A DNA stretch of 64,000 nucleotides, taken from contig NZ_SZVW01000005.1 in assembly GCF_007655005.1 (NCBI RefSeq), forward strand, positions 62,001 through 126,000. The letters are read 5' to 3'. Position numbers and translations under genes: made by a program. The notes under the pieces were generated by a model. That model did not search any database. It was not told where the DNA came from and saw only the letters and a program-made list of their open reading frames with translations. The DNA is from Streptomyces tibetensis (GTDB taxonomy: Bacteria > Actinomycetota > Actinomycetes > Streptomycetales > Streptomycetaceae). Below, in pieces: positions 31,681-41,800 of this stretch. Every line of letters begins with the position of its first letter. The first letter of the stretch is position 1.

Positions 31681-31852
31681 CCCGACAGCCAGGTCATCGG
31701 TCGCCGGGTCCGGCCGGTGACCCGACAGCCAGGTCGTCGGTCGCCGAGTGCGGCCGGTGACCCGACAGTCAGGTCGTCGGTCGCCGAGTGCGGCCGGTGA
31801 CCCGACAGCCAGGTCAACGGCGGCGCCGAGCGCGGCCACTGACCCGACAGCA
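31647..31852 (+). repeat. 40-bp tandem array growing from the SDR gene 3' end
   Basis: The 43 bases at 31647-31689 (last codons, stop and 12 more bases) recur exactly at 31809-31851. Between them lie three diverged 40-bp units (TGA at 31678, 31718, 31758, 31798, then 31840). Each unit can fold: CGGTGACC pairs with GGTCGCCG, allowing one G-U. The period is not a multiple of three, so it is not coding. Confidence 0.9.
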
Positions 31853-31856
31853 CGGA

Positions 31857-31887
31857 GGAGGGCTGCCCGCGTCGCGGGCAGCCCTCC
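31857..31887. terminator. Terminator between SDR and MscS genes
   Basis: GGAGGGCTGCCC (31857-31868) pairs perfectly with GGGCAGCCCTCC (31876-31887) around a 7-base loop. It lies between convergent genes and probably serves both. Confidence 0.85.
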
Positions 31888-31917
31888 GGTCGTCCGTGCC
31901 GGCGTCGGTCCGTGCGG

Positions 31918-33054
31918 TCAGTGCCCCGGTCGTCCGGAGCCGTTTCCGTGATAGCGGCGCTGCTGGGCCGGTACGGCCTCCGAGGACGGTCGGTGGCCGT
32001 TGCCGCGGGAGGACGGCGGCAGGATCGCGTCCGCCGTGTTGACCCGGGGCAGCGCGTACGGGTGCTCCTCGGCCAGCCAGCTGAGCATCTGCTCGCGGAC
32101 CGTGACCCGCACCGTCCAGATGTCGTCCGCGTCCTTGCCCGTCACCAGGGCCCGCACCTCCATGGTGCTCGGGGTGCTGTCCGTGACGGTCAGGTTGTAG
32201 GCGCGGCCGTCCCAGGCGGGGCACTCGCGCAGGATGTCGCGCAGTTTCTCGCGCATCGCCTCCAGTGGCGCGGAGTGATCGACGTGCCAGAAGACGGTGC
32301 CGGTCATCTGCGGGGTGCCGCGCGACCAGTTCTCGAACGGCTTGGACGTGAAGTACGACACCGGCATGGTGATGCGGCGCTCGTCCCAGGTGCGGACGGT
32401 CAGGAACGTCAGCGTGATCTCCTCGACCGTGCCCCACTCGCCGTCCACGACGACGGTGTCGCCGATGCGCACCATGTCGCCGAAGGCGATCTGCAGCCCG
32501 GCGAACAGGTTGCCCAGCGTGGACTGGGCGGCGACACCGGCGACGATGCCGAGGATGCCGGCCGAGGCCAGGAGGGAGGCGCCCGCGGCCTTGAACGCCG
32601 GGAACGTCAGCAGCATCGTCGCCGCGGCCACCACGGCGACGATCGCGGATACCACCCGCATGATCAGCGTCACCTGGGTCCGCACCCGGCGTACCCGGGC
32701 CGGATCACGCTGGGCGTGCGCGTTGGCGTAGCGGCTGTAGGACGTCTCGACGACCGCGGCCGCGATCCGGATGACCAGCCAGGCGGCGGAACCGATCAGC
32801 AGCAGTGTCAGCGTCTGACCGATGCCGTCACGGTGGTTCTCCAGCAGTCGCACCTCGTCGTACGACCCTCTCAGCAGGGCCGCGAACAGCACGAGCTGGT
32901 AGGGGATGCGGCCACGGCGGAGGGACCCCCACAGGGGGGTCTCGTGGTGCCGGGCGTCGGCCTTGCGCAGCAGGAAGTCGGTCGCCCAGCCGATCACCAG
33001 CGTGAGCACGACCGAGCCACCGACCACGATCAGCGGTCGTAGCAGGTTCTCCAT
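31918..33054 (-). CDS. MscS-family mechanosensitive channel
   Basis: A 378-residue protein with three to four membrane helices (about 5-25, 45-62, 80-102 and 130-160), then the pore helix and beta domain: ASAGILGIVAGVAAQSTLGNLFAGLQIAFGD (about 165-195) is the MscS signature. A disordered C-terminal tail follows. It releases solutes on hypo-osmotic shock. TAGGTT lies seven bases before the ATG, so the mRNA may be leaderless. A GC palindrome at 32922-32944 lies within the coding region. Confidence 0.9.
   Translation of the reverse strand: MENLLRPLIVVGGSVVLTLVIGWATDFLLRKADARHHETPLWGSLRRGRIPYQLVLFAALLRGSYDEVRLLENHRDGIGQTLTLLLIGSAAWLVIRIAAAVVETSYSRYANAHAQRDPARVRRVRTQVTLIMRVVSAIVAVVAAATMLLTFPAFKAAGASLLASAGILGIVAGVAAQSTLGNLFAGLQIAFGDMVRIGDTVVVDGEWGTVEEITLTFLTVRTWDERRITMPVSYFTSKPFENWSRGTPQMTGTVFWHVDHSAPLEAMREKLRDILRECPAWDGRAYNLTVTDSTPSTMEVRALVTGKDADDIWTVRVTVREQMLSWLAEEHPYALPRVNTADAILPPSSRGNGHRPSSEAVPAQQRRYHGNGSGRPGH
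32922..32944. repeat. GC palindrome inside the MscS gene
   Basis: GACCCCC and GGGGGTC are inverted around ACAG in the plus-strand text, encoding residues near PLWGSL. It resembles the palindrome inside the MoxR gene. Confidence 0.5.
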
Positions 33055-33161
33055 GCCACCGAACCTAACCGGCTCCCGGGGGGCATGAACATGTGACTTC
33101 CGTTGCGTGACGGGTAGTGCCGCGATCCCGGCTCGTCACACCCGGCTGGCACCATGGCCTC

Positions 33162-33731
33162 ATGAACATCATGCTCTTTCACTCGACCTTCGGGCTGCGG
33201 CCCGCGGTACTCCGGGCCGCTGACCGACTGCGCTCGGCCGGACACGAGGTGTGGACGCCCGACCTCTTCGAGGGGCGCACCTTCGAGGAGGTCGAGGAGG
33301 GCATGGAGCACAAGGAGAAGATCGGCAAGGAGGAGCTGCTGAAGCGGGCCGTGCTGGCCGCCGCGCCCTACTCCGAGCGGGGGCTGGTGTACGCAGGGTT
33401 CTCGCTCGGCGCCTCCATCGCCCAGACCCTCGCCCTCGGCGACGACAAGGCGCGCGGCCTGCTCCTCCTGCACGGCACGTCGGACATCGCGCCGGACGTC
33501 ACCGCCCAGGACCTGCCCGTCCAGCTGCACGTGGCGGAGCCCGACCCGTTCGAGACGGACGACTGGCTGAGCGCCTGGTACCTCCAGATCGGCCGCACCG
33601 GCGCCGATGTCGAGGTGTACCGGTACGCCGGGGCCGGCCACCTCTACACCGACCCCGACCTGCCGGACTACGACGAGGAGGCCGCCGAGGCCACCTGGCG
33701 GGTGGCGCTCGGCTTCCTCGACACCCTCTGA
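33162..33731 (+). CDS. Dienelactone hydrolase family protein
   Basis: A 189-residue alpha/beta hydrolase. The nucleophile elbow is AGFSLGAS, with Ser where classical dienelactone hydrolases have Cys. The C-terminal His lies in GAGHLYTDPD. The substrate is unknown. ATG 33162 is preferred: it starts the first beta strand (MNIMLFHS) and follows CACCAT by six bases, as in a leaderless mRNA. The frame is open to 33117. Confidence 0.85.
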   Translation: MNIMLFHSTFGLRPAVLRAADRLRSAGHEVWTPDLFEGRTFEEVEEGMEHKEKIGKEELLKRAVLAAAPYSERGLVYAGFSLGASIAQTLALGDDKARGLLLLHGTSDIAPDVTAQDLPVQLHVAEPDPFETDDWLSAWYLQIGRTGADVEVYRYAGAGHLYTDPDLPDYDEEAAEATWRVALGFLDTL

Positions 33732-33745
33732 GAGGGCCGGCCGGC

Positions 33746-35416
33746 TCAGACCGGGTCGTAGGTGCGCTCGACCTTCTGCGTGCCGCTGCGGGTGCGGTAC
33801 GAGCGGGACCACTTGGCGCTCGCGTCGCGCTTCGTGCGGTCGGAGACGACGTAGAAGTCCATCTGCGCGCGCTCGGCCGTGATGTCCAGTACGCCGAAGC
33901 CGTGCCGGTCGGTGTCGACCCAGTGGACATGGCGGTTGGCGGCCCGGATGACCGGTGAGGCGACCGCGGAGACCGTGCCCTCCGGGACCTTCACGATGTC
34001 GTCGAGGTTGTCGGAGGTGACCGACGTGACGACGAACTCCGTGGCGGCCGAGGGGGACAGCGGATACGTTCCGGCGTCCACCGGCACGTCGTTGGCCCAG
34101 GCCATGTGGATGTCGCCGGTGAGGAAGACCGTGTTGCGGATCGCGTTCGTCCGCAGATGCGCCAGGATCTCGCGGCGGTCGTCGGTGTAGCCGTCCCACT
34201 GGTCGGTGTTGAGGGCGAGACCCTCCTGCGGCAGGCCCAGCAGCTTGGCCAGCGGCTTCAGCAGGTCGGCGGAGAGCGAGCCGATGGCGAACGGCGAGAT
34301 CATCACCGAGTTGCCGACCAGCCGCCAGGTGGTGTCGGAGGACTTCAGCCCCGCCTTGAGCCAGTCGAGCTGGGCGCGGCCGGTGAGGGTGCGGTCCGGG
34401 TCGTCGACCTCGCCGTTGCCGACCTTCACCTGCTGTGAGCGGAAGGACCGCAGGTCCAGCAGCGAGAGGTCGGCCAGCTTGCCGAAGCGCAGCCGGCGAT
34501 AGGTGGTGCCGGCGATCGCCGGGCGCACCGGCATCCACTCGAAGTAGGCCTGCTTGGCGGCGGCCTGGCGTGCGGACCAGGCGCCCTCGGCGCCCTCCGT
34601 GTGGTTCTCCGCGCCGCCCGACCAGGCGTCGTTGGCGAACTCGTGGTCGTCCCAGATCGCCACGACCGGGGCCGTCGCGTGCAGCGCCTGGAGGTCCGGG
34701 TCGGTCTTGTAGCGCGCGTGCCGGATGCGGTAGTCGGCGAGCGTGACGATCTCGTGCGCCGGGGCGTGCGGGCGGACGACCGTGCCGCGGGTGGCGTACT
34801 CGCCGGTGCCGTACTCGTAGATGTAGTCGCCGAGGTGCAGCCAGGCGTCCAGGTCGCCGCGGGCCGCGAGGTGCCGGTACGAGGAGAACCAGCCGGCCTC
34901 CCAGTTGGCGCAGGAGACCACGCCGAAGCGCAGGCCCGTGACGGCCGCGTCGTGCGCGGGGGCGGTGCGGGTGCGCGCCGCCGGGGAGTCGGTGCTGCCG
35001 GCGGAGAAGCGGAACCAGTAGTCGGTACCCGGTTCCAGGCCGCGGATGTCGGCCTTCACGGTGTGGTCGGAGGCCGCCGTCGCCGTCGTGGAGCCCTTGG
35101 CGACGACGGTGGTGAACGCCTTGTCCCTGGCGACGACCCAGCTCACCTCGGTGTCCGGGCCGACTCCGGAGCCGGGTATCGCCTCCGGCACCGGCGTGAC
35201 GCGGGTCCACAGCAGGATGCCGTCCGGCAGCGGGTCACCGGAGGCGACGCCGTGCAGGAAGGCGGGTGCCTGGTCGACGGCGCGCGCCGGCAGGGTCGCC
35301 GCCAGCGGCCCGGCCAGGACAGCGGTCGCCGCCGCGGCCTTGACGACCGTACGGCGGCGCGGAGTGAGGGAGTTGAGGCCCTCTGACGTCTTCGATGATC
35401 TGTATCGACTGGTCAC
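33746..35416 (-). CDS. phoD: Secreted alkaline phosphatase/phosphodiesterase PhoD
   Basis: A 556-residue PhoD-type enzyme. The N-terminus has a Tat signal ([10 protein letters not shown], about 20-29, hydrophobic region, AxA cut near 47). Metal and catalytic region motifs: [34 protein letters not shown] and TGDIHMAW. It releases phosphate from organic esters outside the cell. TAACCT eight bases before the GTG suggests a leaderless mRNA. Two adjacent GGTCA-headed 11-mers upstream look like a PHO box. Confidence 0.93.
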   Translation of the reverse strand: MTSRYRSSKTSEGLNSLTPRRRTVVKAAAATAVLAGPLAATLPARAVDQAPAFLHGVASGDPLPDGILLWTRVTPVPEAIPGSGVGPDTEVSWVVARDKAFTTVVAKGSTTATAASDHTVKADIRGLEPGTDYWFRFSAGSTDSPAARTRTAPAHDAAVTGLRFGVVSCANWEAGWFSSYRHLAARGDLDAWLHLGDYIYEYGTGEYATRGTVVRPHAPAHEIVTLADYRIRHARYKTDPDLQALHATAPVVAIWDDHEFANDAWSGGAENHTEGAEGAWSARQAAAKQAYFEWMPVRPAIAGTTYRRLRFGKLADLSLLDLRSFRSQQVKVGNGEVDDPDRTLTGRAQLDWLKAGLKSSDTTWRLVGNSVMISPFAIGSLSADLLKPLAKLLGLPQEGLALNTDQWDGYTDDRREILAHLRTNAIRNTVFLTGDIHMAWANDVPVDAGTYPLSPSAATEFVVTSVTSDNLDDIVKVPEGTVSAVASPVIRAANRHVHWVDTDRHGFGVLDITAERAQMDFYVVSDRTKRDASAKWSRSYRTRSGTQKVERTYDPV

Positions 35417-35446
35417 GACCGATCAGGTTACTGGTCGGTATGCACC

Positions 35447-35479
35447 AGAGCGGGCGAACTCCCGAAGTTCGCCCGCTCT
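35447..35479. terminator. Terminator after the DsbA-like gene
   Basis: A perfect 14-bp stem (35447-35460 with 35466-35479) and a 5-base loop lie 30 bases past the DsbA-like stop and 31 bases before phoD on the minus strand. Confidence 0.8.
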
Positions 35480-35481
35480 TC

Positions 35482-35503
35482 ATGTGGTGACCGGTCCCTG
35501 ACC
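35482..35503 (-). promoter_or_regulatory. Candidate PHO box for phoD
   Basis: On the minus strand, GGTCAGGGACC and GGTCACCACAT are adjacent 11-mers that both open with GGTCA, like the direct-repeat units bound by PhoP (consensus near GTTCACC). They lie 66-87 bases upstream of the phoD start codon. phoD is a known PhoP target in Streptomyces; this site is inferred. Confidence 0.45.
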
Positions 35504-35508
35504 TGCCG

Positions 35509-36318
35509 TCACTTCTTGAGGGCCTCGCCCACGACCTTGTTGAAGTCGTCCACCGTCATCAGCGGGTTGCCGCCGTTCAGCTGCTTGCCGTCCATCACGA
35601 AGCCCGGGGTGCCCTGCACGCCTTCCTTGTTGTCGTCGAAGGTCTTCGACATGGCCATCGCCCAGGCGTCGTAGGTGCCCTTCTCGACCGCGTCCTGGAA
35701 CTTCTTGTTCCCCTTCAGCTCGGGGACGGTGTCCGCGACCTTGACGAGGTAGCTGTCGTCCTTGAACTTGTCGGTCGTCTCGTCCGGGTGGTACTTCGCC
35801 GAGTACAGCGCGGCCTTGTAGTCGAGGAACGCCTTGTCGCTCACGTTCAGCGCGGCGCCCAGGGCGCTCAGCGCGTTCTTGGAGCCCTCGCCGTTGTCCT
35901 TGTTGTCGATGAACGTGGCGCCGACGAACTGCATCTTGAACTTGCCGTCGTCGATGTCCTTCTTCACGGTCGGACCGACGGTCTGCTCGAACTGGGCGCA
36001 GACGGGGCAGCGCGGGTCCTCGTAGATCTTCAGCGTCTTCTTGGCCGAGGCCTTGCCGATGACGACCGTGGTGCCGTCGGTGCCCGTGGTGTTGGCGGGG
36101 GTGACGACCTTCTCGTCCTTCACCGCCTCCCAGTGGGTGGGCTTGTTGGCCTGGACGACCGCGTACCCGATGCCGCCGGCTATCGCCAGGACACCGACGA
36201 TGGAGCAGGCGACGATGACCTGCCGCTTCGTCTTCGCCCGCTTGGCCTCGCGCTCGCGCTCGATGCGCAGCCGCTCACGGGCCGCCGTCTTCGCCGTCTG
36301 GCTGTTGCGCTTGCTCAT
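35509..36318 (-). CDS. DsbA-like thioredoxin-fold protein, membrane-anchored
   Basis: A 269-residue protein with a basic, helical cytoplasmic N-terminus (about 1-35), one membrane helix (about 37-57) and an outer thioredoxin domain with the redox motif C-P-V-C in YEDPRCPVCAQFE (about 110) and the cis-Pro region GVQGTPGFVMDG. Likely helps oxidise or isomerise disulphides in exported proteins. ATG 36318 has GGAGA upstream and is preferred over the longer frame to 36348. Confidence 0.88.
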   Translation of the reverse strand: MSKRNSQTAKTAARERLRIEREREAKRAKTKRQVIVACSIVGVLAIAGGIGYAVVQANKPTHWEAVKDEKVVTPANTTGTDGTTVVIGKASAKKTLKIYEDPRCPVCAQFEQTVGPTVKKDIDDGKFKMQFVGATFIDNKDNGEGSKNALSALGAALNVSDKAFLDYKAALYSAKYHPDETTDKFKDDSYLVKVADTVPELKGNKKFQDAVEKGTYDAWAMAMSKTFDDNKEGVQGTPGFVMDGKQLNGGNPLMTVDDFNKVVGEALKK

Positions 36319-36411
36319 GGTGATGTTCTCCACAGGGGACGCGCACACGTGTGTGTGCGCGATGCGTAAGGGGGACTGCTGGTGCTCGAAAGTGCCGCGG
36401 GGGGCGAAGGT

Positions 36412-36525
36412 GCCTCACGCGACGGCGGGTGCCGTGCGTGAAGGCGGACGCCTCAGGCGACGGTGGGTGCCGTGCGTGAAGGCGGGTGCCTCACGCGACG
36501 GAGGACGCCTTAGGCGAAGGCGGGT
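36412..36525 (-). repeat. 38-bp tandem array at the membrane-protein gene 3' end
   Basis: Units start at 36412, 36450 and 36488 with high identity; the third is degenerate and contains the stop codon (36510-36512) of the minus-strand gene. Each unit holds TCACGC(g)ACGGC GGGT GCCGTGCGTGA, a hairpin with one bulged base. The 38-bp period is not a multiple of three. Confidence 0.85.
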
Positions 36526-37226
36526 GAGCACGGCGGTCCACGCCGTCCCAGGGAGTACGCGAGGATCCGGTCGCGGGCGGTGGGCGTGCGGTCGGCGGCA
36601 CGCGCCGGCAGGCGCCGCCCGGCCGGGGCCCGCTCCACCGCGACCGCGGCGACCGCCAGCAGCAGCGGCCGGAACGTGGTCGCCGTCACCGCCCGCAGCA
36701 GCTGGGCCAGGGCCCGCTCGCCGCGGCGCAGCCACACGGCGGCCAGGAGGCCGACCCCGATGTGCGCACCCAGGAGCAGCCAGGCGGTGGCCGGGTCGGC
36801 ATGGGCGACCGCGGTCGCGAGCCGTTCCGTGCCGGTGGCTCCGGCCATCCGGGCCAGGGGCGTGCCGACCTCGCCGCCGCCGCACAGCACGTCCAGGCCG
36901 ACCGAGCGCAGCGGGCCGGCGACCGGACCGCCCGCCCGGCCGTAGCAGGCGTGCTGGCCCGTGGTGAACACCGTGTCGGCGGCGAGTTCCAGCGGGATCA
37001 GCAGGGCCGCGATCCTCCCGAAGGAGCGCTCGCGGCCCGCCAGGGCGAACGCGATCACGAACACGGCGGTGGTGACCGCCGCCACCGTGCCCATCGGCAG
37101 CGGGGCCCGGGACAGCAGGACGTGCGACGCGGTGCTGAGCGTCACGACCACGGCCGTGAACAGCGCCGCGCGTACGGCTCTGAGCTGGATCCCGGATATG
37201 TCCATAGCGATAGGAGAGTGTGTCAC
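36510..37226 (-). CDS. Predicted integral membrane protein
   Basis: A 238-residue protein I do not recognise. It has about five hydrophobic segments (about 17-37, 45-62, 70-85, 145-165 and 185-200), with a loop rich in Gly around 95-120 that has two Cys. The C-terminal ~35 residues are Arg/Pro-rich. The start is unsure: GTG 37226 or ATG 37205. The stop lies in the 38-bp array, and the last residues come from it. It shares direction with the DsbA-like gene 190 bases downstream. Confidence 0.65.
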   Translation of the reverse strand: MTHSPIAMDISGIQLRAVRAALFTAVVVTLSTASHVLLSRAPLPMGTVAAVTTAVFVIAFALAGRERSFGRIAALLIPLELAADTVFTTGQHACYGRAGGPVAGPLRSVGLDVLCGGGEVGTPLARMAGATGTERLATAVAHADPATAWLLLGAHIGVGLLAAVWLRRGERALAQLLRAVTATTFRPLLLAVAAVAVERAPAGRRLPARAADRTPTARDRILAYSLGRRGPPCSPAFA

Positions 37227-37254
37227 GGGGGCCTGTAAGGGACCCCTAAAGGAT

Positions 37255-37281
37255 GCCTGTGAGAGGCCTTACGTCACAGGC
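37255..37281 (-). terminator. Hairpin overlapping the DUF2252 gene stop
   Basis: GCCTGTGA (37255-37262) and TCACAGGC (37274-37281) pair perfectly around an 11-base loop; the second arm includes the stop codon. A modest terminator candidate. Confidence 0.45.
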
Positions 37282-38623
37282 CCGGGATCCGTCCGTTGCG
37301 GAACAGGTCCACGAAGGTCTGGTGGTCGGCACGCGCGCGGGCGCCGTAGCTGTGTGCGAAGTCGACCAGCAGGGGCGCGAAGCCCTCCTCGTCGGCCGCG
37401 ATCGCCGCGTCGATGGCCCGCTCCGTGGAGAACGGCACCAGGGACTCGCCGGACTGGTCGTCCGCCGCCGCGTGCATCGTGGCCGTGGCCCGGCCGAGGT
37501 CGGCCACCACCTGGGCGATCTCCTCCGGGTCGTCGATGTCGCCCCAGTCGAGGTCCACCGCGTACGGCGAGACCTCGGCGACCAGCTGGCCCGCGCCGTC
37601 CAGCTCGGTCCAGCCCAGCCACGGGTCGGCGTGCGCCTGCAGGGCGCGCTGCGAGATGACCGTGCGGTGTCCCTCGTGCTGGAAGTAGTCGCGGATCGCC
37701 CGGTCCGTGATGTGCCGGGAGACCGCCGGGGTCTGGGCCTGCTTGATGTAGATGACGACGTCGTTCTCCAGGGCGTCGCTGTGCCCCTCCAGCAGGATGT
37801 TGTACGACGGCAGCCCCGCCGAGCCGATGCCGATGCCGCGCCGGCCGACGACGTCCTTCACGCGGTAGGAGTCAGGGCGCGTCAGCGAGCTGTCCGGCAG
37901 CGTCTCCAGGTAGCCGTCGAAGGCGGCGAGCACCTTGTAGCGCGTGGCCGCGTCCAGCTCGACGGAGCCGCCTCCCGCGGCGAAACGGCGTTCGAAGTCG
38001 CGGATCTCCGTCATCGAGTCCAGCAGGCCGAAGCGGGTCAGCGAGCGGGCGTCACGCAGCGCGTCCAGCAGCGGGCCCTGCGCCGTGTCCAGAGTGAAGG
38101 GCGGCACCTCGTCGCTCTTCGCGCCCGTCGCCAGGGCGTGGATCCGCTCGCGGTAGGCGACCGCGTAGATCGTCACCAGCTCGGAGATCTGCTCGTCGCC
38201 GAGCGCCTTCGCGTAGCCGATCAGCGCGATGGAGGCCGCCAGGCGCTTGAGGTCCCAGGTGAAGGGGCCGACGTAGGCCTCGTCGAAGTCGTTGACGTTG
38301 AAGATCAGGCGGCCGTTGGCGTCCATGTACGTGCCGAAGTTCTCCGCGTGCAGATCGCCGTGGATCCACACGCGCGAGGTGCGCTCGTCCAGGTACGGTC
38401 CGTCGAGCCTCCTCCCGCCACCCCGCCCGGCGTTCTCCTCGTCGAGATCGTGGTAGAAGAGGCCCGCCGTCCCCCGGTAGAAGGCGAAGGCCGAGGCCGC
38501 CATCTTGCGGAACTTCACGCGGAACGCGGCCGGGTCGGCGGCCAGGAGCTCGCCGAAGGCGGTGTCGAAGACGGCGAGGATCTCCTCGCCGCGGTGCTCG
38601 TCGTTGAGCTGCGGGAACGACAT
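37274..38623 (-). CDS. DUF2252 family protein
   Basis: A 449-residue protein. Kinase-like motifs stand out: HGDLHAENFGT (about 94), like the catalytic loop of aminoglycoside and choline kinases, and FNVNDFDEAYVGP (about 112), like the metal-binding DFG. Kinase activity is plausible but unproven and the substrate is unknown. AGGAGG upstream makes the ATG at 38623 certain. It is divergent from dnaE across 269 bases in which I see only a -10-like TAGACT near 38762. Confidence 0.85.
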   Translation of the reverse strand: MSFPQLNDEHRGEEILAVFDTAFGELLAADPAAFRVKFRKMAASAFAFYRGTAGLFYHDLDEENAGRGGGRRLDGPYLDERTSRVWIHGDLHAENFGTYMDANGRLIFNVNDFDEAYVGPFTWDLKRLAASIALIGYAKALGDEQISELVTIYAVAYRERIHALATGAKSDEVPPFTLDTAQGPLLDALRDARSLTRFGLLDSMTEIRDFERRFAAGGGSVELDAATRYKVLAAFDGYLETLPDSSLTRPDSYRVKDVVGRRGIGIGSAGLPSYNILLEGHSDALENDVVIYIKQAQTPAVSRHITDRAIRDYFQHEGHRTVISQRALQAHADPWLGWTELDGAGQLVAEVSPYAVDLDWGDIDDPEEIAQVVADLGRATATMHAAADDQSGESLVPFSTERAIDAAIAADEEGFAPLLVDFAHSYGARARADHQTFVDLFRNGRIPGL

Positions 38624-38892
38624 CGCTGGGTGCCTCCTGGTGCATGCGTTTCGGGGCGGCAGGTCCGCCCTCTCCCTAACGTCCGGCGGCCCGCGGGAGT
38701 GCCCGCGAACCCTCGCACGAAGGTACGCGGGTCGGCCCTCCGGGTGTCAGTGCCGAGGCATAGACTTCGACGCTGTCCCCCAGACTGTCAGCAGCCTGCC
38801 GGACCCCATTGGACCGACGCCCACCCGTCACCCGACCACCACCCCTCAACGAGGCGCTTCGCGCCGCACCCACTCACCTGGAGGCCGCAACC

Positions 38893-41800
38893 GTGTCGAA
38901 GCCGCCGTTCACGCACCTGCACGTCCACACCCAGTACTCGCTGCTGGACGGTGCCGCGCGGCTGAAGGACATGTTCAACGCGTGCAACGAGATGGGCATG
39001 ACGCACATCGCCATGTCCGACCACGGCAACCTCCACGGCGCCTACGACTTCTTCCACACGGCCCAGAAGGCCGGTGTGACCCCGATCATCGGGATCGAGG
39101 CCTACGTCGCCCCGGAGTCCCGGCGCAACAAGCGCAAGATCCAGTGGGGCCAGCCGCACCAGAAGCGGGACGACGTCTCCGGTTCCGGCGGTTACACCCA
39201 CAAGACGATGTGGGCCGTGAACAGCACCGGCCTGCACAACCTCTTCCGGCTGTCCTCCGACGCGTACGCCGAGGGCTGGCTGCAGAAGTGGCCCCGGATG
39301 GACAAGGAGACCATCGCCCAGTGGTCCGAGGGCATCGTCGCCTCCACCGGCTGCCCCTCCGGCGAGGTCCAGACCCGGCTGCGCCTCGGCCACTTCGACG
39401 AGGCCCTGAAGGCCGCCGCCGACTACCAGGACATCTTCGGCAAGGACCGCTACTTCCTGGAGCTGATGGACCACGGCATCGAGATCGAGCACCGCGTCCG
39501 CGACGGCCTGCTGGAGATCGGCAAGAAGCTCGGCATCCCCCCGCTGGTCACCAACGACTCGCACTACACCTACGCGCACGAGGCGAGCGCCCACGACGCG
39601 CTGCTGTGCATCCAGACCGGCAAGAACCTCTCCGACCCCGACCGCTTCCGGTTCGACGGCACCGGCTACTACCTGAAGTCCACGGACGAGATGTACGCCA
39701 TCGACTCCTCGGACGCCTGGCAGGAGGGCTGCGCCAACACCCGGCTCATCGCCGAGATGGTCGACACCACGGGCATGTTCCAAAAGCGCGACCTCATGCC
39801 CAAGTTCGACATCCCCGAGGGGTACACCGAGGTCAGCTGGTTCCGCGAGGAGACCCTGCGCGGCATGAACCGCCGCTTCCCGGACGGCATCCCGGACGAC
39901 CGCATGAAGCAGGTCGAGTACGAGATGGACACCATCATCTCGATGGGCTTCCCGGGCTACTTCCTCGTGGTCGCCGACTTCATCATGTGGGCCAAGAAGC
40001 AGGGCATCGCGGTCGGCCCCGGCCGAGGCTCCGCGGCCGGCTCGATCGTCGCCTACGCCCTCGGCATCACCGACCTCGACCCCATCCCGCACGGCCTGAT
40101 CTTCGAGCGGTTCCTCAACCCCGAGCGCATCTCCATGCCCGATGTCGACATCGACTTCGACGAGCGCCGGCGCGTCGAGGTGATCCGGTACGTGACGGAG
40201 AAGTACGGCGCCGACAAGGTCGCCATGATCGGCACGTACGGCACCATCAAGGCCAAGAACGCGATCAAGGACTCCGCGCGCGTGCTGGGCTACCCGTACG
40301 CGATGGGCGACCGCCTCACCAAGGCCATGCCCGCCGACGTCCTCGGCAAGGGCATCAACCTCGACGGCATCACCAACCCCGAGCACCCGCGCTACTCGGA
40401 GGCGGGCGAGATCCGGGCGATGTACGAGAACGAGCCGGACGTGAAGAAGGTCATCGACACCGCCAAGGGCGTCGAGGGCCTGGTCCGGCAGATGGGCGTG
40501 CACGCCGCCGGCGTGATCATGTCCAGCGAGACCATCACCGACCACGTGCCCGTCTGGGTCAGGCACACGGACAAGGTCACCATCACCCAGTGGGACTACC
40601 CGAGCTGCGAGTCGCTCGGCCTGCTGAAGATGGACTTCCTGGGCCTGCGCAACCTGACGATCATGGACGACGCCGTCAAGATGGTGAAGTCCAACAAGGG
40701 GGTCGACATCGACCTCCTGAGCCTCCCGCTCGACGACCCCACGACCTTCGAACTGCTCCAGCGCGGCGACACCCTCGGCGTCTTCCAGTTCGACGGCGGG
40801 CCCATGCGCTCCCTGCTCCGGCTGATGAAGCCGGACAACTTCGAAGACATCTCCGCCGTGTCGGCCCTGTACCGCCCGGGCCCCATGGGCATGAACTCCC
40901 ACACGAACTACGCGCTGCGCAAGAACGGCCAGCAGGACATCACGCCCATCCACCCCGAGCTGGAGGAGCCGCTCAGGGAGGTCCTGGACGTCACCCACGG
41001 CCTGATCGTCTACCAGGAGCAGGTGCAGAAGGCCGCCCAGATCATCGCCGGCTACTCGCTCGGCGAGGCCGACATCCTGCGCCGCGTGATGGGCAAGAAG
41101 AAGCCCGAGGAACTGGCGAAGAACTTCGTCCTCTTCCAGGCGGGCGCCCGCAAGAAGGGCTTCAGCGACGAGGCCATCCAGGCCCTGTGGGACGTGCTGG
41201 TCCCCTTCGCCGGCTACGCGTTCAACAAGGCGCACTCCGCCGCGTACGGGCTCGTCTCCTACTGGACGGCGTACCTCAAGGCGAACCACCCCGCCGAGTA
41301 CATGGCCGCGCTGCTCACGTCCGTGAAGGACGACAAGGACAAGTCGGCCGTCTACCTCAACGAGTGCCGGCGCATGGGCATCAAGGTCCTCCCGCCGGAC
41401 GTCAACGAGTCGATGTCCAACTTCGCGGCCCAGGGCGACGACGTGATCCTCTTCGGCCTCTCCGCCGTCCGCAACGTCGGCACGAACGTGGTCGAGTCGA
41501 TCATCAGGTGCCGCACGTCCAAGGGGAAGTACGTCTCCTTCCCGGACTACCTCGACAAGGTGGAGGCGGTGGTCTGCAACAAGCGCACCACCGAATCGCT
41601 GATCAAGGCCGGTGCCTTCGACGCCATGGGCCACACCCGCAAGGGCCTCACCGCGCACTACGAGCCGATGATCGACAACGTGGTCGCGGTCAAGCGCAAG
41701 GAGGCCGAGGGACAGTTCGACCTCTTCGGCGGCATGGGCGAGGCCGAGACCAGCGAGCCGGGCTTCGGGCTCGACGTGGAGTTCTCGCCCGACGAGTGGG

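Noticed and set aside
29251-31839. 862-codon minus-strand frame over the antiporter and SDR genes
   Set aside because: Both plus-strand proteins are well recognised; the antisense product is His/Arg/Gln-rich without domains.
31626-31853. 75-codon minus-strand protein with repeats
   Set aside because: The period of 40 bases shifts frame at each unit, so repeated words in the translation are accidental.
38624-38892. A gene in the gap between DUF2252 and dnaE
   Set aside because: Only short frames without ribosome sites are present.
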